DNA of 9,608 nt from Bacteroidaceae bacterium (GCA_023227685.1 JALNVG010000083.1:1-9608); one strand, 5' to 3'; counted from the stretch's first letter, positions 1 to 6,671 are shown. Numbers and translations are program-made. Notes: generated by a model not told the origin, from the letters alone.

Positions 1-1
1 G

Positions 2-571
2 CACTTGACCTATCAAATCAATAATGTAGGAACGGTAAAAGTAATCGAAAGCATGGTGACGACACCAGGTGCTAAGGTTAGTAATCTATTCCGTTTTGGT
101 ATGCAGATGCAAATGCCTTTAGCAATGGATCAAATCACGTATTATGGTAGAGGTCCAATTGAAAACTATCAAGATCGTAAAACTTCTACTTTTGTTGATG
201 TTTACAAGCAAACGGTAGCAGAACAATTCTATCCGTATATTCGTCCTCAAGAAAACGGAACGAAGTCAGATATACGTTGGTGGAATCAGTTGTATAGAAG
301 TGGTTGTGGTTTACAATTTATAGCCGAACAGCCCTTTAGTGCTTCTGCTTTAAATTATAGCATCGAGTCTCTTGACGAAGGCCTGACCAAAGGACAACGT
401 CATTCAGCCTTGGTTCCTACAGTCGATTACACCAACTTCTGTATTGATTTAGTACAACGTGGTTTAGCTTGTCGTAATAGTTGGGGATGTATACCCTTAG
501 AACCTTATCGCATTACGTATAAAGATATGACTTTCACCTTTATCATGAAACCCGTTCAATTTCAATTTTAA
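2..571 (+). CDS. Beta-galactosidase (GH2), C-terminal part, 5' end outside window
   Basis: This is the last 190 codons of a glycoside hydrolase family 2 beta-galactosidase, which hydrolyses terminal beta-galactosides. The frame is open at the left edge, so the gene is partial and TTG at position 5 is not its start. The fragment matches the C-terminal beta-sandwich (Bgal_small_N, domain 5 of E. coli LacZ). It shows the signature YYGRGPIENY followed by DRKTS, then YIRPQENG and DIRWW, and near the end the SWG...PLEPYRI segment. These are substrate-channel and structural motifs; the catalytic glutamates lie upstream, outside the window. The protein ends normally at TAA 569-571, and a strong terminator follows 60 bp later, so this is the end of its transcription unit. 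Bacteroidota genomes carry many GH2 paralogues, so the exact substrate is unknown and I give no symbol. Family assignment is very secure. Confidence 0.93.
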   Translation, partial: HLTYQINNVGTVKVIESMVTTPGAKVSNLFRFGMQMQMPLAMDQITYYGRGPIENYQDRKTSTFVDVYKQTVAEQFYPYIRPQENGTKSDIRWWNQLYRSGCGLQFIAEQPFSASALNYSIESLDEGLTKGQRHSALVPTVDYTNFCIDLVQRGLACRNSWGCIPLEPYRITYKDMTFTFIMKPVQFQF

Positions 572-631
572 GGATTTCGTTTGTAGATAAGTATCTGATG
601 ATACGACCAATAGAAAAGGAGTAACAAAATC

Positions 632-673
632 AAAAGGTCTTCAAAATTAATATTTTGAAGACCTTTTTGCTTT
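632..673 (+). terminator. Rho-independent terminator after the beta-galactosidase
   Basis: A perfect 16-bp inverted repeat (arms 632-647 and 652-667, loop TAAT) whose right arm runs into a T-rich tail (663-667, then GC and TTTTT). It lies 60 bp after the beta-galactosidase stop. It marks the boundary between the housekeeping gene and the mobile/defence region. Because the arms also carry A/T runs on both sides, it could work in both directions. Confidence 0.85.
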
Positions 674-882
674 TTAGGGATACAATGTCCTTTTGAGCTT
701 ACACTGTTAAAGCATTTCTGGAAGCATTAAATTTTTAATAAATTTATGCTTTATAAGACGTAAAACTGTTCAATTAGGATGATATTTTTCGATAACTATC
801 ACATCTTTAGTAAAAATGAGAATAAAAGTACTAATAATTAAATAGTTTAGTTATATTTATGGTCGATTTAATCTGCACTTAA
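674..882. other. Non-coding spacer between the beta-galactosidase terminator and intron relic 1
   Basis: About 210 bp with no supportable gene on either strand. The only structure I see is the AT-rich hairpin at 722-751, listed separately. I found no convincing TAnnTTTG promoter box. The sequence does not resemble the part upstream of intron relic 2. Confidence 0.5.
722..751. repeat. AT-rich inverted repeat (hairpin)
   Basis: The left arm is AAGCAT (722-727) plus AAATTT (729-734), with T728 bulged. The right arm is AAATTTATGCTT (740-751), and the loop is TTAAT. This gives 12 base pairs but no T tract, so it is a weak terminator candidate. It may be an IS or intron scar, or incidental structure in AT-rich DNA. 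Confidence 0.4.
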
Positions 883-1104
883 GGATTTGTTCGTTTCAAA
901 GCAATCATTTTACCAATCAGCGAATTGCCAAAAAAAGATATAGAGAATCATCGACTAGATCAAATTGGATATGTTCTTATTAGGTATCATGTGAAAGTGA
1001 AAACCAATTTTTTTTTATTTGAATATGATACATATATTTATCAACGCTTCCAAGGGAGAAAAGATTTAGCAAAAGAGTGCAAACAAATTACTACATTAAT
1101 GTAA
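883..1104 (+). pseudogene. Group II intron maturase C-terminal remnant
   Basis: The frame is open from just after TAA 880-882 to TAA 1102-1104, with no usable start codon. It reads GFVRFKAII...PKKDIENHRL, then GYVLIRYHVKVKTN, FFLFEYDTYI, and a basic tail of the GRKDLAKECKQ type. The 'RYHVKVK..N.F..EYD.Y...R' pattern resembles the extreme C-terminus of bacterial group II intron reverse transcriptases (R-H-K-I/V-K...NP(F/Y)..E(W/Y)..YF..R). The assignment rests on that pattern, on the position just before domain V, and on the same peptide in the second relic (GYVPIRYHVKVKAN). The finger, palm and X domains are absent, so it cannot encode an active enzyme. Confidence 0.6.
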
Positions 1105-1162
1105 AGTAAAAATAGTAATAACAGTCGGGTCACACCTCACTGTGTTGCCCTTTAAAGTGCCT

Positions 1163-1221
1163 GAGCTGTATGCTGAGAAACTCGCATATACAGTTCTTAG
1201 GGAGCGTAAGCTGCCTGGTGG
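1163..1221 (+). ncRNA. Group II intron domains V and VI, copy 1
   Basis: Domain V is 34 nt (1163-1196). The basal helix pairs 1163-1171 with 1188-1196 at all nine positions, including one G-U. The AGC catalytic triad is at 1164-1166, with a two-nucleotide bulge at 1186-1187 and a GAAA-containing cap. Domain VI is a 7+7 nt stem (1199-1205 with 1210-1216) closed by a GTAA tetraloop. At the position where the branch-point adenosine is expected there is G1213, and no AY dinucleotide appears 7-8 nt downstream. Domain V therefore looks well kept, but lariat branching should be impaired. The SIR2 start codon lies 39 nt after the inferred intron end. Confidence 0.72.
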
Positions 1222-1260
1222 GGTAATGCCTAGAAAATAAGTGTAAAGAATGAAATATAA

Positions 1261-2229
1261 ATGACAACAGATAAAAAAGAAACAAAGTCAAGTATTTTTA
1301 AAATTGTACAAAATTTTCTTAAAGAACCACCACTAATTGTTTGGGGGTCTGGGGCAACAATTGCTTTTGGTTTACCTAGTATGAGAACTTTAAATGAAAC
1401 TCTTAAGAAAAAAATAGATGGTTTTGATACTTCTAATGATAATTTAGAAGTTGAGTTAGGAAAAGAAAAGTACCGGAAGCAAATGCCACAAATAAGAAAG
1501 GTTATTTGGAATAAGATAAATGAAGCTGACATCTCTGTTTTAAATAAAATTTCAACTAACAATACAAGTAGTTTTAAAGGAATTAAGCTACTCATCGAAA
1601 AATTTATTGAAGTTCATCCCCAGGTCTTAAATATTGTAACTACAAATTACGATAGAGTTCTTGAGTATGCAATGGCTTATGAAGGTGTTTCATTTACAGA
1701 TGGTTTTGAAGGAAAGACACTTTCGGTTTTTGATGAAAATCTATTCCAAAATAAGAGTATGGTAAATTTAATAAAAGTACATGGTTCTTTAAATTGGTTT
1801 AATCTTGACGGAGAAGTTAGATACTTAAACCATATTTCGACTAAATATCAACCTCAAATAATAGCACCAGGAAAAAACAAGTATAAGGAAGCGTATAGTA
1901 GTCCTTATAGAGAGTTAATTCAGAAAGCAGATGATACTATTAAGAAAGCTTCTAGTTTTCTGGTTATAGGTTTTGGTTTTAATGATAATCATTTAACACC
2001 AAGAATTAGAATTCAAATAAAAAAAGGAATCCCTATAGTTCTAATAACAAAAAAAATAACAGAGAGTACGTTGGTTGAAATGAAGGGTGCTAAAAATTAT
2101 TTACTAATTGAAGAACTAGACAGTAAAACTTCTAAAATTATATATAAAAAAAAGAATATGGAAGTAGAACAAAAAGTTGAATTAGAAGGAAACTATTGGC
2201 AACTTTTACAATTTATGGAAATTTTATAA
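1261..2229 (+). CDS. SIR2-domain protein, predicted NADase effector of a SIR2-HerA defence system
   Basis: A 322-residue SIR2-family protein. Visible motifs are the NAD-binding GSGAT loop (29-33), TTNYDR (127-132), KVHGSLNW (172-179) and IGFGFNDNH (236-244). By comparison with defence SIR2 enzymes such as ThsA, N129 and H174 are the likely catalytic pair, and both are present, so the enzyme should be active. There is no CxxC zinc ribbon of the deacetylase type. This fits the defence NAD-hydrolase branch, which kills or arrests infected cells by depleting NAD+. It has no signal peptide or membrane segment, so it is cytosolic. Its stop lies 2 bp before the HerA start, so the two are translationally coupled. 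In known SIR2-HerA systems the proteins form a large complex. ATG 1261 is the start because the frame is closed shortly upstream. The SIR2 call is secure; the NADase role is inferred from family. Confidence 0.88.
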   Translation: MTTDKKETKSSIFKIVQNFLKEPPLIVWGSGATIAFGLPSMRTLNETLKKKIDGFDTSNDNLEVELGKEKYRKQMPQIRKVIWNKINEADISVLNKISTNNTSSFKGIKLLIEKFIEVHPQVLNIVTTNYDRVLEYAMAYEGVSFTDGFEGKTLSVFDENLFQNKSMVNLIKVHGSLNWFNLDGEVRYLNHISTKYQPQIIAPGKNKYKEAYSSPYRELIQKADDTIKKASSFLVIGFGFNDNHLTPRIRIQIKKGIPIVLITKKITESTLVEMKGAKNYLLIEELDSKTSKIIYKKKNMEVEQKVELEGNYWQLLQFMEIL

Positions 2230-2231
2230 TC

Positions 2232-3926
2232 ATGAAAATGGAATCATTAATAGGTAAAGTACAGAGTGTTGACACTGGTAATATTTCCGTAAAAGTTGAC
2301 AAAGAAGAATTATTGAATAGTGTTCAAATTAATCAGATAGTTCAAGTTCGTTCTACGAAAACAGGAGAAAAGATTATTGGTCTTATCTCAAAAATAATGA
2401 GAAAGGCAGTTGCTGAAAAAATTGAAGGAAGTGCTGAACCTGATTATGTTGTAGAAAATGTAATTCGAATAAATCTTGTAGGTACTCTTATTGAGAAGAG
2501 TGGTACAGATAAAAATATTTTTAAGCGAACTTTAAATACAGTTCCGAGTATTGACGCCGATTGCTTTCTACTTCAAGGGACAAATTTATCAAGTTTCATG
2601 AATACTATTTCGTCTAATAGTACCAATCCTTTGAAAATTGGGAAATACACTATTTCGGAAACATCTAATGCAAATCTTGACGGGAATAAATTTTTTCAAA
2701 GACATGCTGTTATAGTAGGTAATACAGGTTCTGGTAAATCTTGGACAGTTGCAAATATATTAGAGAAAGCAACAGCCCTTAAATCTGTTAATAGTATTGT
2801 TTTTGATTTGCATGGAGAATATAAACCCTTAAAAAATTTAGCAAATACAATTTTGTTAAAAATTGCGGGACCTTCTGATAAGCCATCAGATAACGATATT
2901 ATATTCTTGCCCTATTGGCTATTATCTTATGAAGAAATTGAAGCATTGATATTAGATCGTAGTGACAGTAATGCACCAAATCAATCAAGGGCTCTTTTTG
3001 ATTTAATCATCAAGTATAAAAAACAACAACTTGAAAAAGAAGACAAGCAAGATGTATTAAATAATTTTACCGTGGAAAGTCCTATTCCTTATAATATCAG
3101 TGATCTATTAGAAGAATTGCTTTATCAAGATAAAGATGAAACTCAACCAGGAGCAAAAGCCGGTACGACAAAAGCAGGACCATTACACGACAAATTAACA
3201 CGTTTTATTCAAAGGTTAAAAAGTAAAAAAGCTGACAAAAGATTAAATTTCCTTTTTAATTCCGATAATGAATTGTTGAAATATGATTGGTTTTTATCCT
3301 TAATTAATAAATTAATGGATTTTGGCAATGGCAAAGGTCTTAAAATTATTGACTTTTCAGAAGTTCCATCTGATATATTACCTTTAATTACAGGATTGAT
3401 AGCAAGATTAGTATTTTCAATACAACAATGGATGAATGAAGAAAAAAGACATCCTATTGCATTGTTCTGTGATGAAGCTCATTTGTATATTCCTGCAAAT
3501 ACTAAAGGAGGAATAGAAGAGAATGGTCTCCAAAGTTTTGAACGAATTGCAAAAGAAGGCCGTAAATATGGTATATCATTAGTTGTTATAAGTCAAAGAC
3601 CTTCAGATGTTGATAAAACAATTTTAAGTCAATGCGGTAACTTTATAGCAATGCGTTTAACAAATCCAGATGATCAAAATGTAATTAAAAGGCTATTTCC
3701 TGATAACTTAGGCGATTTTGCAGAAATGTTACCAATTTTAGATATTGGAGAAGGATTAATAGTAGGTGATGCATCACTACTACCGAGTAGGGTTGTAATG
3801 GATAAGCCAAGGATTGAACCTAGTAGTGCAACTGTCGATTTCTGGGATGAATGGAATAAAGAAAAGAAAGAAATTGATAAAGGAATTGAATTAGCAGTAG
3901 AATCTTTAAGAAAACAACAAAAGTAA
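2232..3926 (+). CDS. herA: HerA-like (FtsK/HerA family) ATPase, partner of SIR2
   Basis: A 564-residue HerA-type P-loop ATPase. The first 80 or so residues form a small beta-rich domain resembling the HAS barrel. The Walker A motif GNTGSGKSW is at about 163-171, followed by VFDLHGEY (190-197), a hallmark of HerA. Walker B with the catalytic glutamate is ALFCDEAH (410-417). EGRKYG (442-447) and SQRPSDV (454-460) follow, with basic residues typical of the subunit interface and sensor regions. HerA forms hexameric rings that move along DNA. With a SIR2 partner it acts as scaffold and regulator of NADase activity in anti-phage defence. I chose ATG 2232, 2 bp after the SIR2 stop; the in-frame ATG 2196 lies inside the SIR2 gene and would add 12 residues without family character. 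All ATPase motifs are intact. The left inverted repeat of an IS3 element begins 14 bp after its stop. Confidence 0.88.
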   Translation: MKMESLIGKVQSVDTGNISVKVDKEELLNSVQINQIVQVRSTKTGEKIIGLISKIMRKAVAEKIEGSAEPDYVVENVIRINLVGTLIEKSGTDKNIFKRTLNTVPSIDADCFLLQGTNLSSFMNTISSNSTNPLKIGKYTISETSNANLDGNKFFQRHAVIVGNTGSGKSWTVANILEKATALKSVNSIVFDLHGEYKPLKNLANTILLKIAGPSDKPSDNDIIFLPYWLLSYEEIEALILDRSDSNAPNQSRALFDLIIKYKKQQLEKEDKQDVLNNFTVESPIPYNISDLLEELLYQDKDETQPGAKAGTTKAGPLHDKLTRFIQRLKSKKADKRLNFLFNSDNELLKYDWFLSLINKLMDFGNGKGLKIIDFSEVPSDILPLITGLIARLVFSIQQWMNEEKRHPIALFCDEAHLYIPANTKGGIEENGLQSFERIAKEGRKYGISLVVISQRPSDVDKTILSQCGNFIAMRLTNPDDQNVIKRLFPDNLGDFAEMLPILDIGEGLIVGDASLLPSRVVMDKPRIEPSSATVDFWDEWNKEKKEIDKGIELAVESLRKQQK

Positions 3927-3940
3927 TAAGCACATTATAA

Positions 3941-3957
3941 TACTCCCCAATATTTAG
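3941..3957 (+). repeat. IS3 left terminal inverted repeat
   Basis: TACTCCCCAATATTTAG matches the reverse complement of the right end (TACTCCCTATATTTAG) except for a one-base gap and one substitution. These are presumably the transposase-binding ends. Confidence 0.8.
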
Positions 3958-4014
3958 TCGGCTTGTAAAAATAAAAAACAATCAGCATCTTTACGATGTG
4001 TAAAACAAGTAATC

Positions 4015-4311
4015 ATGGGAAGAAGAAGTAAGTATTCATCAAAATTCAAGGACAAAGTAGTTCTTGAAGCAATCAAAGAACGAGAGACATTGACTGAATT
4101 GTCTAAGCGTTTTGAAGTATCACCAATTAAAATAACGAGTTGGAAAAATGAGTTTTTGAACAATTCAGATAGGGCTTTTGAAAATGAAGCTCCCTCGGTA
4201 AAAAAAATCAAACAAGAGAATGACCGTTTGTATACGAAGATAGGCAAACTTCAAACGGAAGTTGATTTTTTTGCTGAAGCCTGTAAGGATGCCGGTCTCA
4301 AAATCAATTGA
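4015..4311 (+). CDS. IS3-family OrfA, helix-turn-helix protein
   Basis: A 98-residue OrfA. It starts MGRRSKYSSKFKDKVV, the usual basic N-terminus of IS3 OrfA. A helix-turn-helix follows at about 12-46 (VVLEAI...TLTELSKRFEVSP...ITSWKNEF), which binds the terminal repeats. The region from about 62 to 88 (KKIKQENDRLYTKIGKLQTE) is heptad-like and should form the leucine-zipper coiled coil used to multimerise with OrfB. The length is normal for the family. Its TGA stop (4309-4311) overlaps the first codon of orfB. ATG 4015 is the natural start. No Shine-Dalgarno sequence is visible, as expected in Bacteroidota. Confidence 0.88.
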   Translation: MGRRSKYSSKFKDKVVLEAIKERETLTELSKRFEVSPIKITSWKNEFLNNSDRAFENEAPSVKKIKQENDRLYTKIGKLQTEVDFFAEACKDAGLKIN

Positions 4312-5129
4312 GACATCTTGCTTCAAAAAGGCCAAAAGGCATCTCATTAAATTGTTATTGTCGGCGTTTACAGTTGAATCGGTCGACGTTTTACTACGTT
4401 CCAAAAGGTGAGTCAAAAGAAAATTTAGAGATTATGGAAAAAATGGATAAACAATATACTAATCATCCTACTTCTGGAGTCAAAACTATGCGAAGTATAT
4501 TAAAACAAGATAATTTGACGGTGAACCCAAAACGGATTAGAAGGTTAATGCATCTAATGAATATCAGAGCTATATATCCTTTAAAGTCCTTGTCCAAGCT
4601 TGGTAACACTCCTTTGATAAAACCCTATCTACTACGTGGATTGAAAATTACTCATCCTAACCAAGTTTGGAGTACGGATATAACTTATATTCCTATGAAG
4701 CAAGGGTTTATGTATCTTTATGCAGTAATTGATGTGTATAGTCGAACTATTATTGGTTGGTCTTTGAGTAATTCCTTACAGGCTTCTAATGGTTTGGAAT
4801 TGATAAAAAGATGTATCACTAAACATGGGAAAACAGAAATCGTCAACAGTGATCAAGGTTCCCAATATACTAGTAATACTTGGTGTAATTATTTAGCATC
4901 AAAGGGTATCAAAATCAGTATGGATAGTAAAGGACGTTGCAAAGATAATAGTTGGATAGAACGGTTTTGGAGAACAATCAAACAGGAACAGATATATCTT
5001 AATCCAGCAGATAATGGTATTCAATTGTATAACGATATAAAGAAATATATGCAATATTATAATGAAAAACGACCCCACCAAGGAATTAAGACACTTATAC
5101 CCTATCAAAAATATAGTGCGGTAGCTTAA
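4308..5129 (+). CDS. IS3-family OrfB, DDE transposase (rve integrase core)
   Basis: A 273-residue integrase-core protein that catalyses transposition together with OrfA. An N-terminal HTH_21-like segment (about 10-60, including NRSTFYY) precedes the rve domain. The triad is D124 (VWSTDITYIP), D182 (NSDQGSQYTS) and E218 (SWIERFWRTIK), with the canonical 35 residues between the second D and E. The end carries the usual YNEKRPHQGI motif. The frame opens only at 4287, after TAA 4284-4286, and contains no ATG near the overlap. Translation therefore begins at TTG 4308 in a TTGA overlap with the orfA stop, or a -1 frameshift occurs between 4287 and 4308. I see no A6G-type slippery heptamer there, so the production mode of the OrfAB fusion is unclear. 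The protein is full length and looks functional. Confidence 0.9.
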   Translation: MRHLASKRPKGISLNCYCRRLQLNRSTFYYVPKGESKENLEIMEKMDKQYTNHPTSGVKTMRSILKQDNLTVNPKRIRRLMHLMNIRAIYPLKSLSKLGNTPLIKPYLLRGLKITHPNQVWSTDITYIPMKQGFMYLYAVIDVYSRTIIGWSLSNSLQASNGLELIKRCITKHGKTEIVNSDQGSQYTSNTWCNYLASKGIKISMDSKGRCKDNSWIERFWRTIKQEQIYLNPADNGIQLYNDIKKYMQYYNEKRPHQGIKTLIPYQKYSAVA

Positions 5130-5140
5130 AATAAAAAGGA

Positions 5141-5202
5141 TTGCTCGTCGGGAGTGCTACTGCACCCCCTTGCCGCAAGCGATCCCCGAGCGATGAGTTT
5201 TT
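5141..5202 (+). terminator. Structured three-way-junction element, probable terminator at IS3 end
   Basis: A GC-rich island 11 bp after the orfB stop that folds compactly. The outer stem pairs 5141-5147 with 5187-5193, then 5150-5153 with 5183-5186 (TC 5148-5149 bulged). It encloses two small perfect hairpins, GTGC/GCAC (5154-5165) and CTTG/CAAG (5169-5179). TTTTT follows at 5198-5202. The simplest role is a terminator for the transposase message. A subterminal transposition structure or a small RNA is also possible. The pairing is read directly from the sequence; the function is inferred. Confidence 0.5.
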
Positions 5203-5224
5203 AGTTATAAAAGAATAAACTTGT

Positions 5225-5240
5225 CTAAATATAGGGAGTA
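5225..5240 (-). repeat. IS3 right terminal inverted repeat
   Basis: CTAAATATAGGGAGTA is the inverted counterpart of 3941-3957. The element is taken to end at 5240. Confidence 0.8.
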
Positions 5241-5261
5241 CTACAGAAAGAGGCATTTATA

Positions 5262-5375
5262 ATGTTAAGCTGGATGATAATATTGGTTATGTTTGGAGTT
5301 TGGGCAAGCTATAAATTGCTAAGCCGTTTTACTCAGAACCACGAAAAGGCAGTTGAAATTAAAAAGCACAGTTAA
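5262..5375 (+). CDS. Possible 37-residue single-pass membrane protein
   Basis: I do not recognise this ORF. It starts at ATG 5262, 22 bp after the IS3 end, and stops at 5373-5375, 18 bp before the hydrolase. The protein is MLSWMIILVMFGVWASYKLL followed by a polar, basic tail (SRFTQNHEKAVEIKKHS). That is one strongly hydrophobic helix of about 16-18 residues with a cytosol-type charged C-terminus. It may be a genuine small membrane protein co-transcribed with the hydrolase. It may instead be the 3' end of a gene cut by the IS, because the frame continues open to the IS boundary (7 extra codons). The composition argues for real coding sequence, but the short length keeps confidence low. Confidence 0.4.
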   Translation: MLSWMIILVMFGVWASYKLLSRFTQNHEKAVEIKKHS

Positions 5376-5393
5376 TAATAAAAGTTTAAAAGC

Positions 5394-6668
5394 ATGAAAC
5401 AATTACTGATTTACACTATACTCTTTATTTGTTTTTCAGGAAAGTTGCTTGCACAATCCTTTTCTGGCAGTATTGATTATGGGAAAACCTCGATTGAATA
5501 TCAGATAAAATTGACAGAAATTGATAAGCAAGTGAAGGTCTTTTTTTCAAGCACGGGCATGAACGCCTATGAGATTCCTTGTCAGTTTGTAAGCTTAAAT
5601 AAAGACTCGTTGCAATTTTATGTTGTGAGCGATTACTATACTTATGAGTACCTGTACATAAAAAAAAATGAAAGTTACAGGGGAAATTTGAAAATTTATT
5701 CCAATGAAAAGGAGCTACTATTAAACGCCTTTGAAACTAATTTAACCCGAAATGAAATTGATGAGAAGACTGAAATTGAAAAGACCGAATTCAAATTTGA
5801 ATCAAACGGACTTCAACTTTGTGGAACAATTTGGAAACCAGTTAAATCTGTTCAAAAGGGATTGTTTTTTGTGACATCATCTCAAGGAAATGACCGAAGC
5901 GGCACGAATGCAGAAGCTAATTATTTTGCAAATTTAGGATACCTTGTTTTTAATTACGATAAACGTGGAACCGGTAAATCGGAAGGAGATTGGCAAGCAG
6001 CAACCATTGAGGAACTTTGTTCGGACGATATGAATGCATTGAAATTCTTCTCAAAAGTTTCGTCTTTGCCGCTTTCCGAAATTGGCATTAAAGGAAGCAG
6101 TCAGGGTGGTATAAAAATTCCTTATATCTTATCAGAAATTCCAGATTTAGGTTTTGGAATTTCAATTAGCTGCCCCAATGGAACCCTTCTTGAAAGTGAT
6201 CTAAACAATTGGGAAAATTTAAATTATATAAATATTGGAAAAGAGAATATAGATAAAGCTCTAAAACTTCAAAAAGCGGGGTATGATTATCTCGCAGGAA
6301 ATATTTCATATGAATTATTAGCTGAGAAAAAAACGAAATATGGCAATGAAGGTTGGCTAAAGTTTGTTTGGATTCCTGAACGTGATATTCAAAAAGATTA
6401 TAAGTTGAATTTTAGTGGACTCCCTTATTTTGAAAAAATAACTCAACCAATTTTGCTTATTCAAGGATTATCAGATAAAGTAATTCCTCTCAATAGTTTT
6501 GAAACCATAGAAAATGCAATTGAAAAATCTAAATCAATTGATTATAAGGTTATTACATTGAAAAACACATCCCATTCTATGACAGTTTTGAATAAAGAAT
6601 TTCCCTATTTCCAAATTCTAAATCCTGAGTATTTAAGGGCACTTACAGAGTGGTTGCAACAAAAATAA
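5394..6668 (+). CDS. Secreted alpha/beta-hydrolase (serine esterase/peptidase-like)
   Basis: A 424-residue exported alpha/beta hydrolase. Residues 1-20 form a Sec signal peptide (basic K2, hydrophobic LLIYTILFICF core) with likely cleavage after LLA, giving a mature N-terminus QSFSG, so it should be periplasmic. Residues 22-125 form an N-terminal beta-rich domain, as in many Bacteroidota hydrolases. The hydrolase fold follows: the strand and oxyanion region VTSSQGNDRSG (160-170), NYDKRGTGKSEG (187-198), and the nucleophile elbow GSSQGG with S236. The acid D361 is in GLSDKVIP, and the histidine H394 in NTSHSM. The triad is complete, so the enzyme should act on an ester or peptide substrate that I cannot name. 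It resembles the BAAT/DLH-type and YqiA-like hydrolases in general, with no specific match. It lies between the IS3 and intron relic 2, and its context gives no direct link to defence. Confidence 0.85.
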   Translation: MKQLLIYTILFICFSGKLLAQSFSGSIDYGKTSIEYQIKLTEIDKQVKVFFSSTGMNAYEIPCQFVSLNKDSLQFYVVSDYYTYEYLYIKKNESYRGNLKIYSNEKELLLNAFETNLTRNEIDEKTEIEKTEFKFESNGLQLCGTIWKPVKSVQKGLFFVTSSQGNDRSGTNAEANYFANLGYLVFNYDKRGTGKSEGDWQAATIEELCSDDMNALKFFSKVSSLPLSEIGIKGSSQGGIKIPYILSEIPDLGFGISISCPNGTLLESDLNNWENLNYINIGKENIDKALKLQKAGYDYLAGNISYELLAEKKTKYGNEGWLKFVWIPERDIQKDYKLNFSGLPYFEKITQPILLIQGLSDKVIPLNSFETIENAIEKSKSIDYKVITLKNTSHSMTVLNKEFPYFQILNPEYLRALTEWLQQK

Positions 6669-6671
6669 AAC

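Larger units (their letters stand above)
883..1221 (+). mobile_element. Group II intron relic 1 (maturase tail plus domains V-VI)
   Basis: This is the 3' part of a bacterial group II intron. In order it contains a maturase C-terminal reading frame ending at 1104, a hairpin (GGG 1127-1129 with CCC 1148-1150, and ACAC 1132-1135 with GTGT 1142-1145) that fits the end of domain IV, a 34-nt domain V (1163-1196), and a GTAA-capped domain VI (1199-1216). An ORF stop 58 nt upstream of domain V is where group II intron ORFs normally end. No reverse-transcriptase domain, domain I or 5' boundary is visible, so the element is dead, either 5'-truncated or deleted. A related copy at 6841-7099 shares the segment from 964 onward at roughly three-quarters identity by eye. 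Confidence 0.75.
3941..5240 (+). mobile_element. IS3-family insertion sequence, complete (about 1.3 kb)
   Basis: The element is bounded by imperfect inverted repeats (3941-3957 and 5225-5240) and carries orfA and an overlapping orfB in the -1 frame, the standard IS3-family organisation. The transposase has its full DDE triad, so the element is probably active. I see no 3-5 bp target-site duplication: the left flank ends in ATAA and the right flank starts CTAC. The two flanks may therefore not have been adjacent before insertion, which would be consistent with recombination between IS copies. It sits 14 bp after herA and points the same way. Confidence 0.88.

Noticed and set aside
1108..1221. 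Retron or CRISPR-like repeat as an explanation for the two similar hairpin regions
   Set aside because: There are only two copies, 5.9 kb apart, with no spacers and no reverse-transcriptase gene. The 34-nt AGC/bulge/GAAA pattern and GTAA-capped hairpin fit group II domains V and VI specifically.
1230..1595. 121-codon ORF on the - strand
   Set aside because: It lies antisense inside the SIR2 gene, whose + strand frame carries all family motifs. The peptide is a hydrophobic reading of AT-rich codons.
2196..2231. Upstream start for HerA at ATG 2196
   Set aside because: It would overlap SIR2 by 34 bp and add residues without family character. ATG 2232 right after the SIR2 stop is simpler, although 2196 cannot be excluded.
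3954..4416. - strand ORFs over orfA and the start of orfB
   Set aside because: They are antisense shadows of the IS3 transposase genes, which have clear helix-turn-helix and DDE motifs.
4899..5108. 69-codon - strand ORF
   Set aside because: Antisense to the catalytic domain of OrfB, with no independent features.
3936..5245. Target-site duplication around the IS3 element
   Set aside because: I tried several end positions around TACTCC/GGAGTA and none gives matching 3-5 bp flanks.
5288..5295. TATGTTTG as a promoter for the hydrolase
   Set aside because: It fits TAnnTTTG but lies inside the small ORF, about 100 bp from the hydrolase start, with no -33 box. It is probably chance.
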